Of a stretch of 64,000 nucleotides of DNA, positions 1 to 8,587 are shown in pieces (position 1 is the first letter of the stretch; each line of letters begins with the position of its first letter). The notes beneath the pieces are model-generated. The model did no database searches. It had not been told where the DNA came from and was given only the letters and a program-made list of their open reading frames with translations. Source of the DNA: Chryseobacterium rhizosphaerae (GTDB lineage: Bacteria; Bacteroidota; Bacteroidia; Flavobacteriales; Weeksellaceae). The stretch spans positions 1-64,000 of the forward strand of contig NZ_QNUF01000007.1 of the NCBI RefSeq assembly GCF_003385455.1, read 5' to 3'. The position numbers and the translations under genes are program-made.

Positions 1-53
1 ACCTTAACAACACAATCTGTTTTAAATTCTAAACTATATTTTGATTGTCCCAT
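1..53 (-). CDS. IS3-family transposase OrfA, N-terminal fragment (runs off the window)
   Basis: An ATG at 53 to 51 on the minus strand opens a frame reading MGQSKYSLEFKTDCVVK up to the window edge. This matches the usual start of IS3-family OrfA helix-turn-helix proteins (a K-Y-S-x-E-F-K pattern). It sits just inside the candidate terminal inverted repeat, where OrfA normally begins. Only 17 codons are visible, so whether the transposase is intact is unknown. Confidence 0.65.
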   Translation of the reverse strand, partial: MGQSKYSLEFKTDCVVK

Positions 54-97
54 AAAAAATGCCCCTAAAAAGTGTCTAACTTTTTGGGGGCAGTCTA
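1..97 (-). mobile_element. Left end of an IS3-family insertion sequence (partial)
   Basis: Read on the minus strand, positions 97 to 73 give a terminal sequence with the CTGCCCCCAAAAAGTTAGAC core typical of IS3-family (IS150-group) inverted repeats. It is followed within about 20 bases by an ORF start (53). The element continues beyond position 1, so its other end and any target duplication cannot be seen. The outer boundary is uncertain by a few bases. It lies about 25 bases beyond the stop codon of the Met8-TauE fusion gene. Confidence 0.7.
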
Positions 98-122
98 AAA
101 AGGAGCTTTTTTAATATCTGTA

Positions 123-1640
123 TTACATAAAAGATTTGATGATGGTGATAAGGCTCATGGCAATAACAACAACACCTACTACAGCAAACATTTTCTTAGT
201 GGGTAATTTCGAGGTAAGCATCGCTGAAAACGGAGCGGTAAAAACACCTCCCAACAGTAACCCCAGTACAATATTCCAATGATGGATCCCAATGGTAAAA
301 ATAAAAGTGACGGCACTGGTAACCGTTAATAAAAACTTAGCAACAGTTGAACTGCCTACCACATACCGTGGAATTCTTCCTTCTTTTATTAATGTTCCGG
401 TAACCAGAGGTCCCCAGCCACCCCCTGCAAAAGAATCTATAAAGCCACCCACCAGTCCCAGTATTCTGAGATTGGTTCTCCGTTTTGTTCTGATTCGATT
501 GGCTTTTTTGCTCTTAAAGGCATTTCTCAGGATATTGACTCCCAGATATAAAGTATAGCAAGCGATAATAGGTTTCACGATATGGGCATAATGTTCACCA
601 TAATGAGATAGAGTTAATGCTCCGATAATAGAACCTACGATGGCTAGCGGGAACAATACCCACACCATTTTTTTATTGACATTTCCTAATTTGTAATGGC
701 TGAAGCCTCCGGCTGCTGTGGTAAAAGATTCTGCAGAATGAATACTTGCGCTCACTACGGGCGGTGGAACATTGAGCAACAGCAATATAGTAGTACATAT
801 CACGCCATATCCCATTCCCATGGAGCCGGCAACTATTTCTGCCATAAAACCTGCAAAAAGCATCCAGTAAAAGATATGACCGTCTTTACTCAGAAAATTC
901 TGAATATCCCCGGAAAGATTGAACTGATAAACCACAAGACCAAATATTCCAAAGAGCAGCAAAACTCCAATAATTGCCAGATAAATATTTGCTTTTCTCT
1001 GGGCTATTTTGGTAATATGGATTAATTTTTCAATTTCTACATTGGATGTTACCGGAGAGACTTTTCCGTCAGATAAGTATTGGGTAGTTATTTTATTGAG
1101 TTCTTTTACTTTGTAATTAAAGTCTCCCTTTAACTGGTTGCGTATATTCTGCATATTATCAAGAACATGATCCATTTCATCGGGAATGGTTTCTGTGAAT
1201 GTTTCTCTTAACCTCTTGGCTATAGTTGGTGATTTTCCGTTGGTTGAAATGGCAATTTTAAGGCTTCCTTTTTTCACAATAGAGCCTAAATAAAAGTCAC
1301 ACAGATCCGGTTTATCTGCAATATTAACCAAGACACTATTCTGATGGGCCTGTTCTTTGATCTGTTCCGCCAGTACGATATCATTTACAGCAACAATGGC
1401 CAGATCGGTGTTCTTAAAATCATTATTGTTGTAGGGTCTTTCATGCAAAGTTATATTAGGGTATTGATTTTGTAAAGCTCTGACTTCCGGAATGATTTCC
1501 TTAGCAACGAGTCTTATGGAAGTTTCAGGTGAATTTCCAAGTACAGATTCTAATTTTTCAAGAGAAATCCTGCCACCACCAATGATCAGTAATGACAAGT
1601 TTTCAAGCTTTAAGAATATGGGATATAGGGAGTTACTCAT
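123..1640 (-). CDS. Met8/CysG-N siroheme synthase domain fused to a TauE/SafE (TSUP) membrane domain
   Basis: The 505-residue protein has two parts. Residues 1-200 form a Met8/CysG-N-like precorrin-2 dehydrogenase domain with a GGGRIS nucleotide-binding turn at 21-26, a candidate catalytic Asp at 109 in NIADKPDLC, and the STNGKSPTIAKRLRE segment (132-146) typical of the family. Residues from about 217 to the end form several hydrophobic helices with glycine-rich GSMGMGYG and FAGGGWGP motifs of TauE/SafE (TSUP) transporters. The N-terminal half would make sirohydrochlorin, and perhaps siroheme, for CysI. The membrane half could export sulfite or import sulfate, as TSUP-type CysZ does in Corynebacterium. 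The direction is not decidable from sequence. It starts 5 bases after the TonB receptor stop and is probably co-transcribed with it. Confidence 0.85.
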   Translation of the reverse strand: MSNSLYPIFLKLENLSLLIIGGGRISLEKLESVLGNSPETSIRLVAKEIIPEVRALQNQYPNITLHERPYNNNDFKNTDLAIVAVNDIVLAEQIKEQAHQNSVLVNIADKPDLCDFYLGSIVKKGSLKIAISTNGKSPTIAKRLRETFTETIPDEMDHVLDNMQNIRNQLKGDFNYKVKELNKITTQYLSDGKVSPVTSNVEIEKLIHITKIAQRKANIYLAIIGVLLLFGIFGLVVYQFNLSGDIQNFLSKDGHIFYWMLFAGFMAEIVAGSMGMGYGVICTTILLLLNVPPPVVSASIHSAESFTTAAGGFSHYKLGNVNKKMVWVLFPLAIVGSIIGALTLSHYGEHYAHIVKPIIACYTLYLGVNILRNAFKSKKANRIRTKRRTNLRILGLVGGFIDSFAGGGWGPLVTGTLIKEGRIPRYVVGSSTVAKFLLTVTSAVTFIFTIGIHHWNIVLGLLLGGVFTAPFSAMLTSKLPTKKMFAVVGVVVIAMSLITIIKSFM

Positions 1641-1645
1641 CTTGA

Positions 1646-4522
1646 TTAAAGTTTTAGATCATAGGTGAAAGCGAGATAATACAATCCTCCGATTTCAGGT
1701 CCGGCGGCGTATTGAAAATAACGGCGGTTGAGCAGATTGGTAGCCCCTATTTTTATATTCGCATGGATCTCAGGAAGTTTCCATGTTGCCTGGGCATCTA
1801 GGGTATAATATGACGGTATTTCTCCTGAAGCTAAAGGACTTTCCCACATAAAGCTGTTTTGCCATCTTGCAACCACTGTAAATCCGATATTCTTAACAAT
1901 CTCCCTATTTCCAACACTTACATTAACCATCCATTTTGGGGTATTGAATGCGGTAATAAATAGGTCTGAATTATTGTTGGAAGCAAGGTCATTATAAGAG
2001 ATATTGGCGTTGATATTATAATTTTTAATAACATTATACCGGACTCCTAAAGAAGTTCCATAGCTTTTATAGGTTGTATTACTGTTTGTATAGACTCTGT
2101 ATCGGTCCTGTTTGCTACGGTCCAGCATAGCGAGAACAGCTGTATTGCTTCCTACCTGGCTGTTTTTAGGAACGGCAACTTCTACCTGGCCAAGAAACCC
2201 TTCGTAGATGTTGTAATAGAAATCCCAGTCCAGTACTAGTTTATTATTAAAAAATACAGATTTATAGCCTACTTCAAATGAATTGATCTTTTCAGGCTGC
2301 AGTTTTTGCAGGTTGGCAACGGTCAAAAGCTGTTGACGGTCCTGTGCCGCCTGACTTTGACTTTTTCCTCCGTCTACATCTGCATTTACAGCAGAAGTAA
2401 ATCTGTCGATAGAAGCCAGTGTGTAAGAATTTTCCAGATAGCCTAATCCTTCATTTACTTTAGAAAGGCCTCCCACTCTTCGTACATTTCCGTTGTTGAC
2501 GAAAGAAAGAGCCTCAAAAAGTGAAGGAAAACGGTATCCGTTTTGAAAAGAAGCCCTGAAATTATGTTCATTAACAGGGGAATAAACAATACTTATTCTC
2601 GGGTTCAGTTTGGATTCAAATTCCGGATTTCTGTCAATCCGTAACGCAGCATTCAGTTTTAATTTGTCATCAAAGAAAAGTTTGGTAATCTGAGCAAATA
2701 CACCATACTTCTGATAGATAACATCTTTCCCGAATGTACCGTTAGCTAAAGGAATATTTCTTTCACTCACCGGTCTGTTGAAGTCTACAAAGTTGTTCCC
2801 ATCCGGAGTTATACTGTATAATCGGTAATCTACACCGGCAAGAAGATTGAATATTTTTACAAAGCGGGTCAGATCATAGGTGAGCTCGCCCTGATAAAAA
2901 CGTGATTTTTGTTCCAGTTTAGCACCACCGGTTGCCGGTGCTCCTGCAATTCCGGCATTGGCAGAATCCCAGTTATTAATTCCGATAATGGTATTTTTTA
3001 ACTCTTCAAAAGCTGCAGTTCCAGGGACTGCTCTATTTTTATCAGCTTCCAGACGGGCCAGAATAAACGCATTATTGAGGCTTTGCCCCGCATTGAGATT
3101 ATTCTGAAGACTTGTCTGAAATATATTTTTCCAGTTGGTATTCGAAAGATTGGTGAGATCCAGGTTGTCGGCTAACGGTTTCAGATTGTAGGAATCTCCG
3201 GTATTTTCAATGGAGACATAGGCTCTGAAAGTCAATTCTTTGCCCGTAAGTTCTATCTTATGATTTTGAACGGTGGCATTCTGTAGCCTGATTTTATTTC
3301 CTCTTTGAAATGTCCCGTCCAGTAATCCGTACCGATATACATAGGAAGCTCTCCACTGATCTCCAAAACGGTAATACAGCCCTGCATCAAATTTTATATT
3401 TTTCACCTCCGGGCTTACCAGGTCTTTTTCCAGATATCCTGTTCTGGAAACATTAAAAGTCGTAGGTTTTCCATTATAGTCAACCTTTACGGCAACTCTG
3501 TTATTTCTTTCGTCACCGTATTTATTCCAGAGATCTTCAGCAGGATTATTTGCCAAAGAAAAATGAGGATTGGCAGTGATCAGTGAATTGGGATTTTGAT
3601 CCGTATGATTGTCTGAAATCCAATCTACTCCACTGAAGTAAGAAGCATTCACTTTAACAGCCCAGTTTTTATTGAAAACTTTTGCAAACCGAATGGCACT
3701 TTCTCCCAGAGAAGATATTTTATGACTGACATTGTCCACATGATTAATCCCACCACGAAAGTAAACACTTATTCCCTGGGAGGTAAAAGGATCTTTTGTC
3801 TGGAGGCTTGCCAACCCGTTAATGGCATTCATCCCATACAGGGCAGATGCCGCTCCCGGAGTCACTTCCATAGACTGAATGTCTAGTTCGGTGGGACCTA
3901 TTGCATTTCCCAGGGGTACTCCCAGTGTTGCAGACTGTACATCTACGCCATCCACCAGCTGCATAAACCGGAAATTATTAGGTGAATTGAAGCCTCTGGA
4001 ATTGGGGATCTTCAATGTGAGGCTCGAGGTCAGCAATTGAAGTCCTTTCACATTTTCCAACGTTTCATAAAAGGAAGCTGCCGGGCTCTCTCTGATGGTT
4101 TTGATATCAATTTTTTCAATGGCTATCGGAGATCTTAATATTTTTTCAGGAAGCCTTGATGCTGAAATAACAACAGCATCAATAATGGTGTTCTGAGGAT
4201 TAAGCCCGATGGTTATTTTATTGGAAGAAGAAAGAACTTCAACCGTTTGACTGCTAAAGCCGTCTTTATTAATCACCAATCGGAATGGGATGGTAACTCT
4301 TGTTCTTATCTTAAAATTACCCAGCTGATCCGTTAGTGCTGTGTCTTCCGTATTTTCTATCTGTACCTTTACCGAATCAATCCCTTTTTTTGTACCGGTA
4401 TTTTTGATCATTCCGCTTAATTCAATAAGCTGCTGCTGTGCTTCTGCCAGGTTAAAAAATAGAAATGTAAAGGCAATAATACCTGCTTTTGGCAGAAAGG
4501 TTCCTTGTTTTTTGTTTTTCAT
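1646..4522 (-). CDS. TonB-dependent outer-membrane receptor
   Basis: The 958-residue protein has a signal peptide (about residues 1-28). A CarboxypepD_reg-like beta-sandwich with GMIKNTGTKKGIDSV follows, then a plug domain (SASRLPEKILRSPIAI, then VDGVDVQSATLG and SALYGMNAINGL), then a long beta-barrel ending YYLAFTYDLKL. Receptors of this family import scarce ligands across the outer membrane using TonB energy. The ligand cannot be read from the sequence. It shares the strand with the sulfate-assimilation genes but is separated from cysI by about 650 bases of repeat-rich DNA, and is followed 5 bases later by the Met8-TauE fusion. A sulfur source or tetrapyrrole-related ligand is a guess from context. 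Confidence 0.85.
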   Translation of the reverse strand: MKNKKQGTFLPKAGIIAFTFLFFNLAEAQQQLIELSGMIKNTGTKKGIDSVKVQIENTEDTALTDQLGNFKIRTRVTIPFRLVINKDGFSSQTVEVLSSSNKITIGLNPQNTIIDAVVISASRLPEKILRSPIAIEKIDIKTIRESPAASFYETLENVKGLQLLTSSLTLKIPNSRGFNSPNNFRFMQLVDGVDVQSATLGVPLGNAIGPTELDIQSMEVTPGAASALYGMNAINGLASLQTKDPFTSQGISVYFRGGINHVDNVSHKISSLGESAIRFAKVFNKNWAVKVNASYFSGVDWISDNHTDQNPNSLITANPHFSLANNPAEDLWNKYGDERNNRVAVKVDYNGKPTTFNVSRTGYLEKDLVSPEVKNIKFDAGLYYRFGDQWRASYVYRYGLLDGTFQRGNKIRLQNATVQNHKIELTGKELTFRAYVSIENTGDSYNLKPLADNLDLTNLSNTNWKNIFQTSLQNNLNAGQSLNNAFILARLEADKNRAVPGTAAFEELKNTIIGINNWDSANAGIAGAPATGGAKLEQKSRFYQGELTYDLTRFVKIFNLLAGVDYRLYSITPDGNNFVDFNRPVSERNIPLANGTFGKDVIYQKYGVFAQITKLFFDDKLKLNAALRIDRNPEFESKLNPRISIVYSPVNEHNFRASFQNGYRFPSLFEALSFVNNGNVRRVGGLSKVNEGLGYLENSYTLASIDRFTSAVNADVDGGKSQSQAAQDRQQLLTVANLQKLQPEKINSFEVGYKSVFFNNKLVLDWDFYYNIYEGFLGQVEVAVPKNSQVGSNTAVLAMLDRSKQDRYRVYTNSNTTYKSYGTSLGVRYNVIKNYNINANISYNDLASNNNSDLFITAFNTPKWMVNVSVGNREIVKNIGFTVVARWQNSFMWESPLASGEIPSYYTLDAQATWKLPEIHANIKIGATNLLNRRYFQYAAGPEIGGLYYLAFTYDLKL

Positions 4523-4686
4523 TTTTCTTCATTTTTTAGGTTGAGAATGAAGCTGTCTGAACTTTTTTAATAAAACACCATATTTTTTACCACAAAGACT
4601 TAAACACTTTAGTTATTTTCAAGTGAAAATCTTCCTGTATAAGAAGTACACTTACTTTCTTGAAAAACTCAGATTTCCCTAAGTAT

Positions 4687-4758
4687 TCTAATTTAGGTAG
4701 GGTATATTCCACTCCTCCGGAGGGGTGACAAACCAGAGGTTTTATGGGTGGTTGACTA
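4687..4758 (+). repeat. Dispersed CCTCCGGAGG repeat, copy A
   Basis: Contains ATTTAGGTAGGGTATATTCC, then CTCCTCCGGAGGGGTG, then a diverged CAAACCAGAGGTTT segment and GGGTGGTTGAC. It is the most diverged copy in its second half. The same order of blocks is seen at 5051-5127, 15061-15113 and 59551-59600. Confidence 0.75.
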
Positions 4759-5050
4759 CATTATAAAAGTTAAAAAACAGCCTGATTAGTATTGTGATTT
4801 GAAAATCAACAACACATACACATTCGTTCGCCTAAAAGAAGAAATTGTTGGTTTGGTTTTTTCCGGTCATAAAAAAGGCTAGTCATATTTTCAATTTTAG
4901 TTTTTTTAATAAAGAATGCTTGAGCCTAAGGGGCTTTCAGCCACAAAAGAGACAAAAGATTATATATAAACATTTGAGTTCACTTAAGTACGTGTACAAT
5001 AATGCCGTGTAAAAGGCCACCTAAGTCTTCTGAAAATCTCTCATTTTCCT

Positions 5051-5127
5051 GAATATTCCCATTTAGGTACGGTATATTCCCCTCCTCCGGAGGGGTGGCA
5101 AATCAAAGATTTGACGGGATGGTTGAC
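5051..5127 (+). repeat. Dispersed CCTCCGGAGG repeat, copy B
   Basis: Contains ATTTAGGTACGGTATATTCC, the palindrome CCTCCGGAGG, GGGTGGCAAATC, the palindromic AATCAAAGATTTGA-like block and GGGATGGTTGAC. It lies about 365 bases from copy A in the same orientation, immediately 3' of cysI. Confidence 0.8.
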
Positions 5128-5171
5128 AACAGTATAATTTGTGGTTTCGAATAAGATGCATACTATTATTT

Positions 5172-6845
5172 TCAATGTAAAGTTTGTAAGTAACGGTACG
5201 AAAAATCACCAAATGTTTCTTCTGTATGTCTTTTGTTTACATAGATCCCGAAAAGTTCATCCAAAGTGGTAAGAATCTCTTCTTCGCCAATATTTTCTTT
5301 AAATTTTGTATTAAGGCGCATTCCCAATCTATCCCCTCCAATATGAAGATTATACTTACCATAAGCAGTCCCTACAAATCCGATTTCCGCATTAGGAGAT
5401 CTTCCACAGCCATTGGGGCATCCCGTCATACGGATGGTGATGTCTTCCTGTAAAAGTCCATGTCTTTCAAGGATAGGCTCTATTTTAGTTACTAAAGAAG
5501 GCAGATAACGCTGTGCTTCCGCTAAGGCCAGTGAACAGGTATTTAAGGCTACACAGGCAACAGAATTTTTACGAAGGGCACTTGCCTGATCAGTATAATC
5601 TGAAATCCCATATTCTTGAAGAAGGCTTTCAATTTCGGTTTTATCCTCTTCATTGATGTCAGCAAGAATAAGGTTTTGGTTACAGCTGAAACGGAAATTA
5701 AGTTTCCCGGTTTGGGCTATTTTTAATAACCCTGACTTTAAAGGATATTCCTGGGTATCTAAAACGCGGCCATGTTCTACAAACAAAGTATAAAACCATT
5801 TCCCTTCATGATTTTGAATCCAGCCGTAGCGGTCTTTTCTCTGTTCAAACTTAAACTCTCTGGCTGGCTCAAAGCTAAATCCTGTTCTTTTCTCAACTTC
5901 GGACCTGTACTGGTCAATTCCAAGTTTGTCAATTGTATATTTTAATCTTGACAATTTTCTGTCGCTTCTGTTTCCGAAGTCTCTTTGTACTGTGATAATT
6001 TCATAGACCGCCTGCAGTACTTTTTCCTCAGTATCTACAAAACCAAGAACAGAAGCAAGACGGGCATAGGTAGCTTCGTTTCCGTGAGTAGCCCCCAATC
6101 CTCCTCCGGCAGCAATATTATAGCCAACAATTGTATTGTTCTCAATAATGGCAATCAAGGCGATATCATTGATGAAAACATCCACATCATTATTCGGAGG
6201 AACTGCAATTCCTATTTTCAGTTTTCTGGGAAGATATCTATCCTGATACAGTGGATCTTCTTCAGCTTTTCGATCTACAATAAGCTCATCATCAATCCAG
6301 ATATCATAATAAGACTGAGTCTTCGGAAGGCACATTTCACTGATCTTGCCGGCCAGCTCATAAGCCTCCTGGTGTAGCGGTGATTCAGAAGGATTGGCGG
6401 TACACGTTACATTCCTGTTGACATCTCCGCAGGCTGCGATAGAATCAAGATGCTGCAGATTGAAACTCTGAATGGTTGGTTTTAAATGTGACTTTAAAAT
6501 ACCATGCAGCTGGATGGTCTGCCTTGTTGTAATTTTTATGGTTCCGGTAGAATGATCTTCTGCTGTTTCATTCAATCCTATCCATTGATCTGAAGTTAAA
6601 AATCCCCCGGGAAGTCTTAATCTTATCATATAAGAATACAGCCATTCCAGTTTTTTAGAAACCCTCTCTTCCCTTCTGTCTCTGTCATCCTGCTGATACA
6701 TACCATGAAACTTGATCAGGGTCTGATCATCTTCTCTGATGGCGCCTGTAAAATCATCGGAAAGGCTTTCCTTTAATGTTCCCCTAAGGCCGTTACTCCC
6801 GGTTTTAATTCTTTCTACCGGTGAAAGGTTATCTTTATTGCTCAT
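5172..6845 (-). CDS. cysI: Sulfite reductase (NADPH) hemoprotein beta subunit
   Basis: The 557-residue protein carries the Fe4S4-siroheme ligands C431-x5-C437 and C476-x3-C480 (CVALNTC and TGCPNGCGRSP), nearly the same positions as in Escherichia coli CysI. Its N-terminal MSNKDNLSPVERIK, the TTRQTIQLHGI segment and the GDVNRNVTCT motif are also typical. It reduces sulfite to sulfide using electrons from CysJ. The gene starts 29 bases after the cysJ stop and is the last of the tightly packed cys genes before the repeat region. Confidence 0.96.
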   Translation of the reverse strand: MSNKDNLSPVERIKTGSNGLRGTLKESLSDDFTGAIREDDQTLIKFHGMYQQDDRDRREERVSKKLEWLYSYMIRLRLPGGFLTSDQWIGLNETAEDHSTGTIKITTRQTIQLHGILKSHLKPTIQSFNLQHLDSIAACGDVNRNVTCTANPSESPLHQEAYELAGKISEMCLPKTQSYYDIWIDDELIVDRKAEEDPLYQDRYLPRKLKIGIAVPPNNDVDVFINDIALIAIIENNTIVGYNIAAGGGLGATHGNEATYARLASVLGFVDTEEKVLQAVYEIITVQRDFGNRSDRKLSRLKYTIDKLGIDQYRSEVEKRTGFSFEPAREFKFEQRKDRYGWIQNHEGKWFYTLFVEHGRVLDTQEYPLKSGLLKIAQTGKLNFRFSCNQNLILADINEEDKTEIESLLQEYGISDYTDQASALRKNSVACVALNTCSLALAEAQRYLPSLVTKIEPILERHGLLQEDITIRMTGCPNGCGRSPNAEIGFVGTAYGKYNLHIGGDRLGMRLNTKFKENIGEEEILTTLDELFGIYVNKRHTEETFGDFSYRYLQTLH

Positions 6846-6874
6846 AATTGTTTCTTTTAATTGTCCATCACAGT

Positions 6875-8587
6875 TTAATAAACATCCTTGGCATATCTGC
6901 CACTCAGTTCCATGTCTTCCAGATAATGAATAGCCTGTTCTTTACTTCGTTTTCCCTCACGCTGAATGATATTGAGGAGTGTTTCTTGCACATCTCTACT
7001 CATAGGTTCTTTAGCGCCACATACATACACAGAGGCACCGCCCTCAAGCCAATGGAAAACCTCCTGGGCTTTTTGCTCCAATTTGTGTTGTACATAGATT
7101 TTTTCGGCTGTATCCCGGGAAAAAGCAAGGTCTAAATGAGTGAGGCTGCCTGTTTTCAGGAAGTCCTGAAGTTCAGACTGATAAATGAAGTCTGATACAA
7201 AATTGCGGTCTCCGAAAAAGAGCCAGTTTCTACCTTCTGCACTTATAGCATCCCGTTCCCAAAGGAATGATCTGAAAGGAGCAATGCCGGTTCCGGGGCC
7301 AATCATAATAATATCTTTATCGGCGTCAGGTAATCTGAAATGGCCGGCATCCTGAATATAGAAATCTACAATCTCTCCTTCAGTAAACCCACTTAGAAAC
7401 CCACTGCACAAACCACTGTGTTTCTGATGGTCAACAAGGAATTCCGATTTGGCAACGGTGATATGAATTTCATTTTCACCATGAGCCTCCAAAGAAGAAG
7501 ATATGGAATACAGACGCGGCGCCTGACCTGTTAAGATCTGAATGATTTCTTCAAATTCCTCAGCTGTTTTTACAGGATAAATTCTCAAAAGATCAAGAAG
7601 ACTTAAACGTACTTCAGGAATAGAATGCCCTGTGATCTTTGCATATTGGCTGACTACATTTTTTAAGAGATAGCTGATATTAAGGTGTTTGCTGAGGAGT
7701 TGTTCTACACTGTCCGTTACTTTTGCGGTTTCAATGTTCTTTTTAGGATCAATCCCTGTGAGGCTGATAATTTCCTCAACCACTGATTTTGAATTGAAAG
7801 GGATAATACCCAGTGCCGCACCTGGTTGATATACAAGCGGTTCATCTGTTTCTATCTCAATATGATAGGTTTCTTTTTCAGAAGTAATATCATTCAGATT
7901 GATCAGAGAAGAAACCGTTCCCCGGTATTTCTTTCTTCCTGATGATATTTTGGGAGCAGAGCTGTTCTTTGACAGGTTATCTGAAGTTTTATTCACGGTT
8001 TCAAATACCTGTTCTATCCAATGGGCGGCTTCCTGCTCATAGTCTATATCACATCTTTTCAAGGGAATAATACGTTGCCCTCCTAATATTTCAAAACGGT
8101 AATCTACCTCTTCGCCAGTTTTGCAAAACTGAGGATAACTGCTGTCACCCAGGGCTAAAACCCCAAATTTCAGATCGGTGAGATTGATTTCATTCTCATG
8201 GATATAATCGTAAAATTTCTTTGCAAGAAGAGGCGGTTCTCCTTCTCCCTGTGTACTGATGATAACAAAGAAAAATTCTTCTTTACCCAGATCTTTTGGT
8301 TTATACTGGGAAAGGTCTGCCAGTTTAACCTGAATTCCCTTTTTCTTGATAATTCCCGCTAAACCGGTCGCCAGCTTTTTACTGTTTCCGGTTTCCGTAC
8401 CATACGCTAAGGTTATCTTTTTTACAGTATTCTGATGGTTAACTTCAGTTGATAAAGGTGGTAAGGTAGCCGTGAGTGAAGATCCACCGGCAATACCTGC
8501 CAAATAGCCACTTGCCCAGATGGCTTCATCTCTGGAAAAATCACCGGAGATCTTTTTAAGGACGTTCAGTTTAGTTTCAGACAGCAT
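6875..8587 (-). CDS. cysJ: Sulfite reductase (NADPH) flavoprotein alpha subunit
   Basis: The longer open frame begins at 8689, but the ATG at 8587 (MLSETKLNVLKK) is the likely start. It gives a normal N-terminus and 570 residues, and overlaps the cobA stop by 11 bases. Domains in order are an FMN flavodoxin domain (about 57-195, LAYGTETGNSKK and STQGEGEPP), an FAD domain with RLYSISSS (358-365), and an NADPH domain with GPGTGIAPFRSFLWER (430-445) and the C-terminal GRYAKDVY. It passes NADPH electrons to CysI. The overlap with cobA suggests translational coupling of siroheme precursor synthesis with the reductase. Confidence 0.95.
   Translation of the reverse strand: MLSETKLNVLKKISGDFSRDEAIWASGYLAGIAGGSSLTATLPPLSTEVNHQNTVKKITLAYGTETGNSKKLATGLAGIIKKKGIQVKLADLSQYKPKDLGKEEFFFVIISTQGEGEPPLLAKKFYDYIHENEINLTDLKFGVLALGDSSYPQFCKTGEEVDYRFEILGGQRIIPLKRCDIDYEQEAAHWIEQVFETVNKTSDNLSKNSSAPKISSGRKKYRGTVSSLINLNDITSEKETYHIEIETDEPLVYQPGAALGIIPFNSKSVVEEIISLTGIDPKKNIETAKVTDSVEQLLSKHLNISYLLKNVVSQYAKITGHSIPEVRLSLLDLLRIYPVKTAEEFEEIIQILTGQAPRLYSISSSLEAHGENEIHITVAKSEFLVDHQKHSGLCSGFLSGFTEGEIVDFYIQDAGHFRLPDADKDIIMIGPGTGIAPFRSFLWERDAISAEGRNWLFFGDRNFVSDFIYQSELQDFLKTGSLTHLDLAFSRDTAEKIYVQHKLEQKAQEVFHWLEGGASVYVCGAKEPMSRDVQETLLNIIQREGKRSKEQAIHYLEDMELSGRYAKDVY

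Larger units (their letters stand above)
4523..5171. other. Repeat-rich intergenic region, no gene
   Basis: No plausible gene is present. The region holds two direct copies of the CCTCCGGAGG repeat (about 4687-4758 and 5051-5127). Each is preceded by a similar A/T-rich stretch containing ATTTAGGTA and GGTATATTCC. A fragment TATAAGAAGTACACT near 4638 recurs near 34200. A segment near 4940 (CCACAAAAGAGACAAAAG) resembles, in inverted orientation, the TTTTGTGG stretch near 34320. It looks like an accumulation of decayed dispersed repeats downstream of cysI. Confidence 0.6.
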
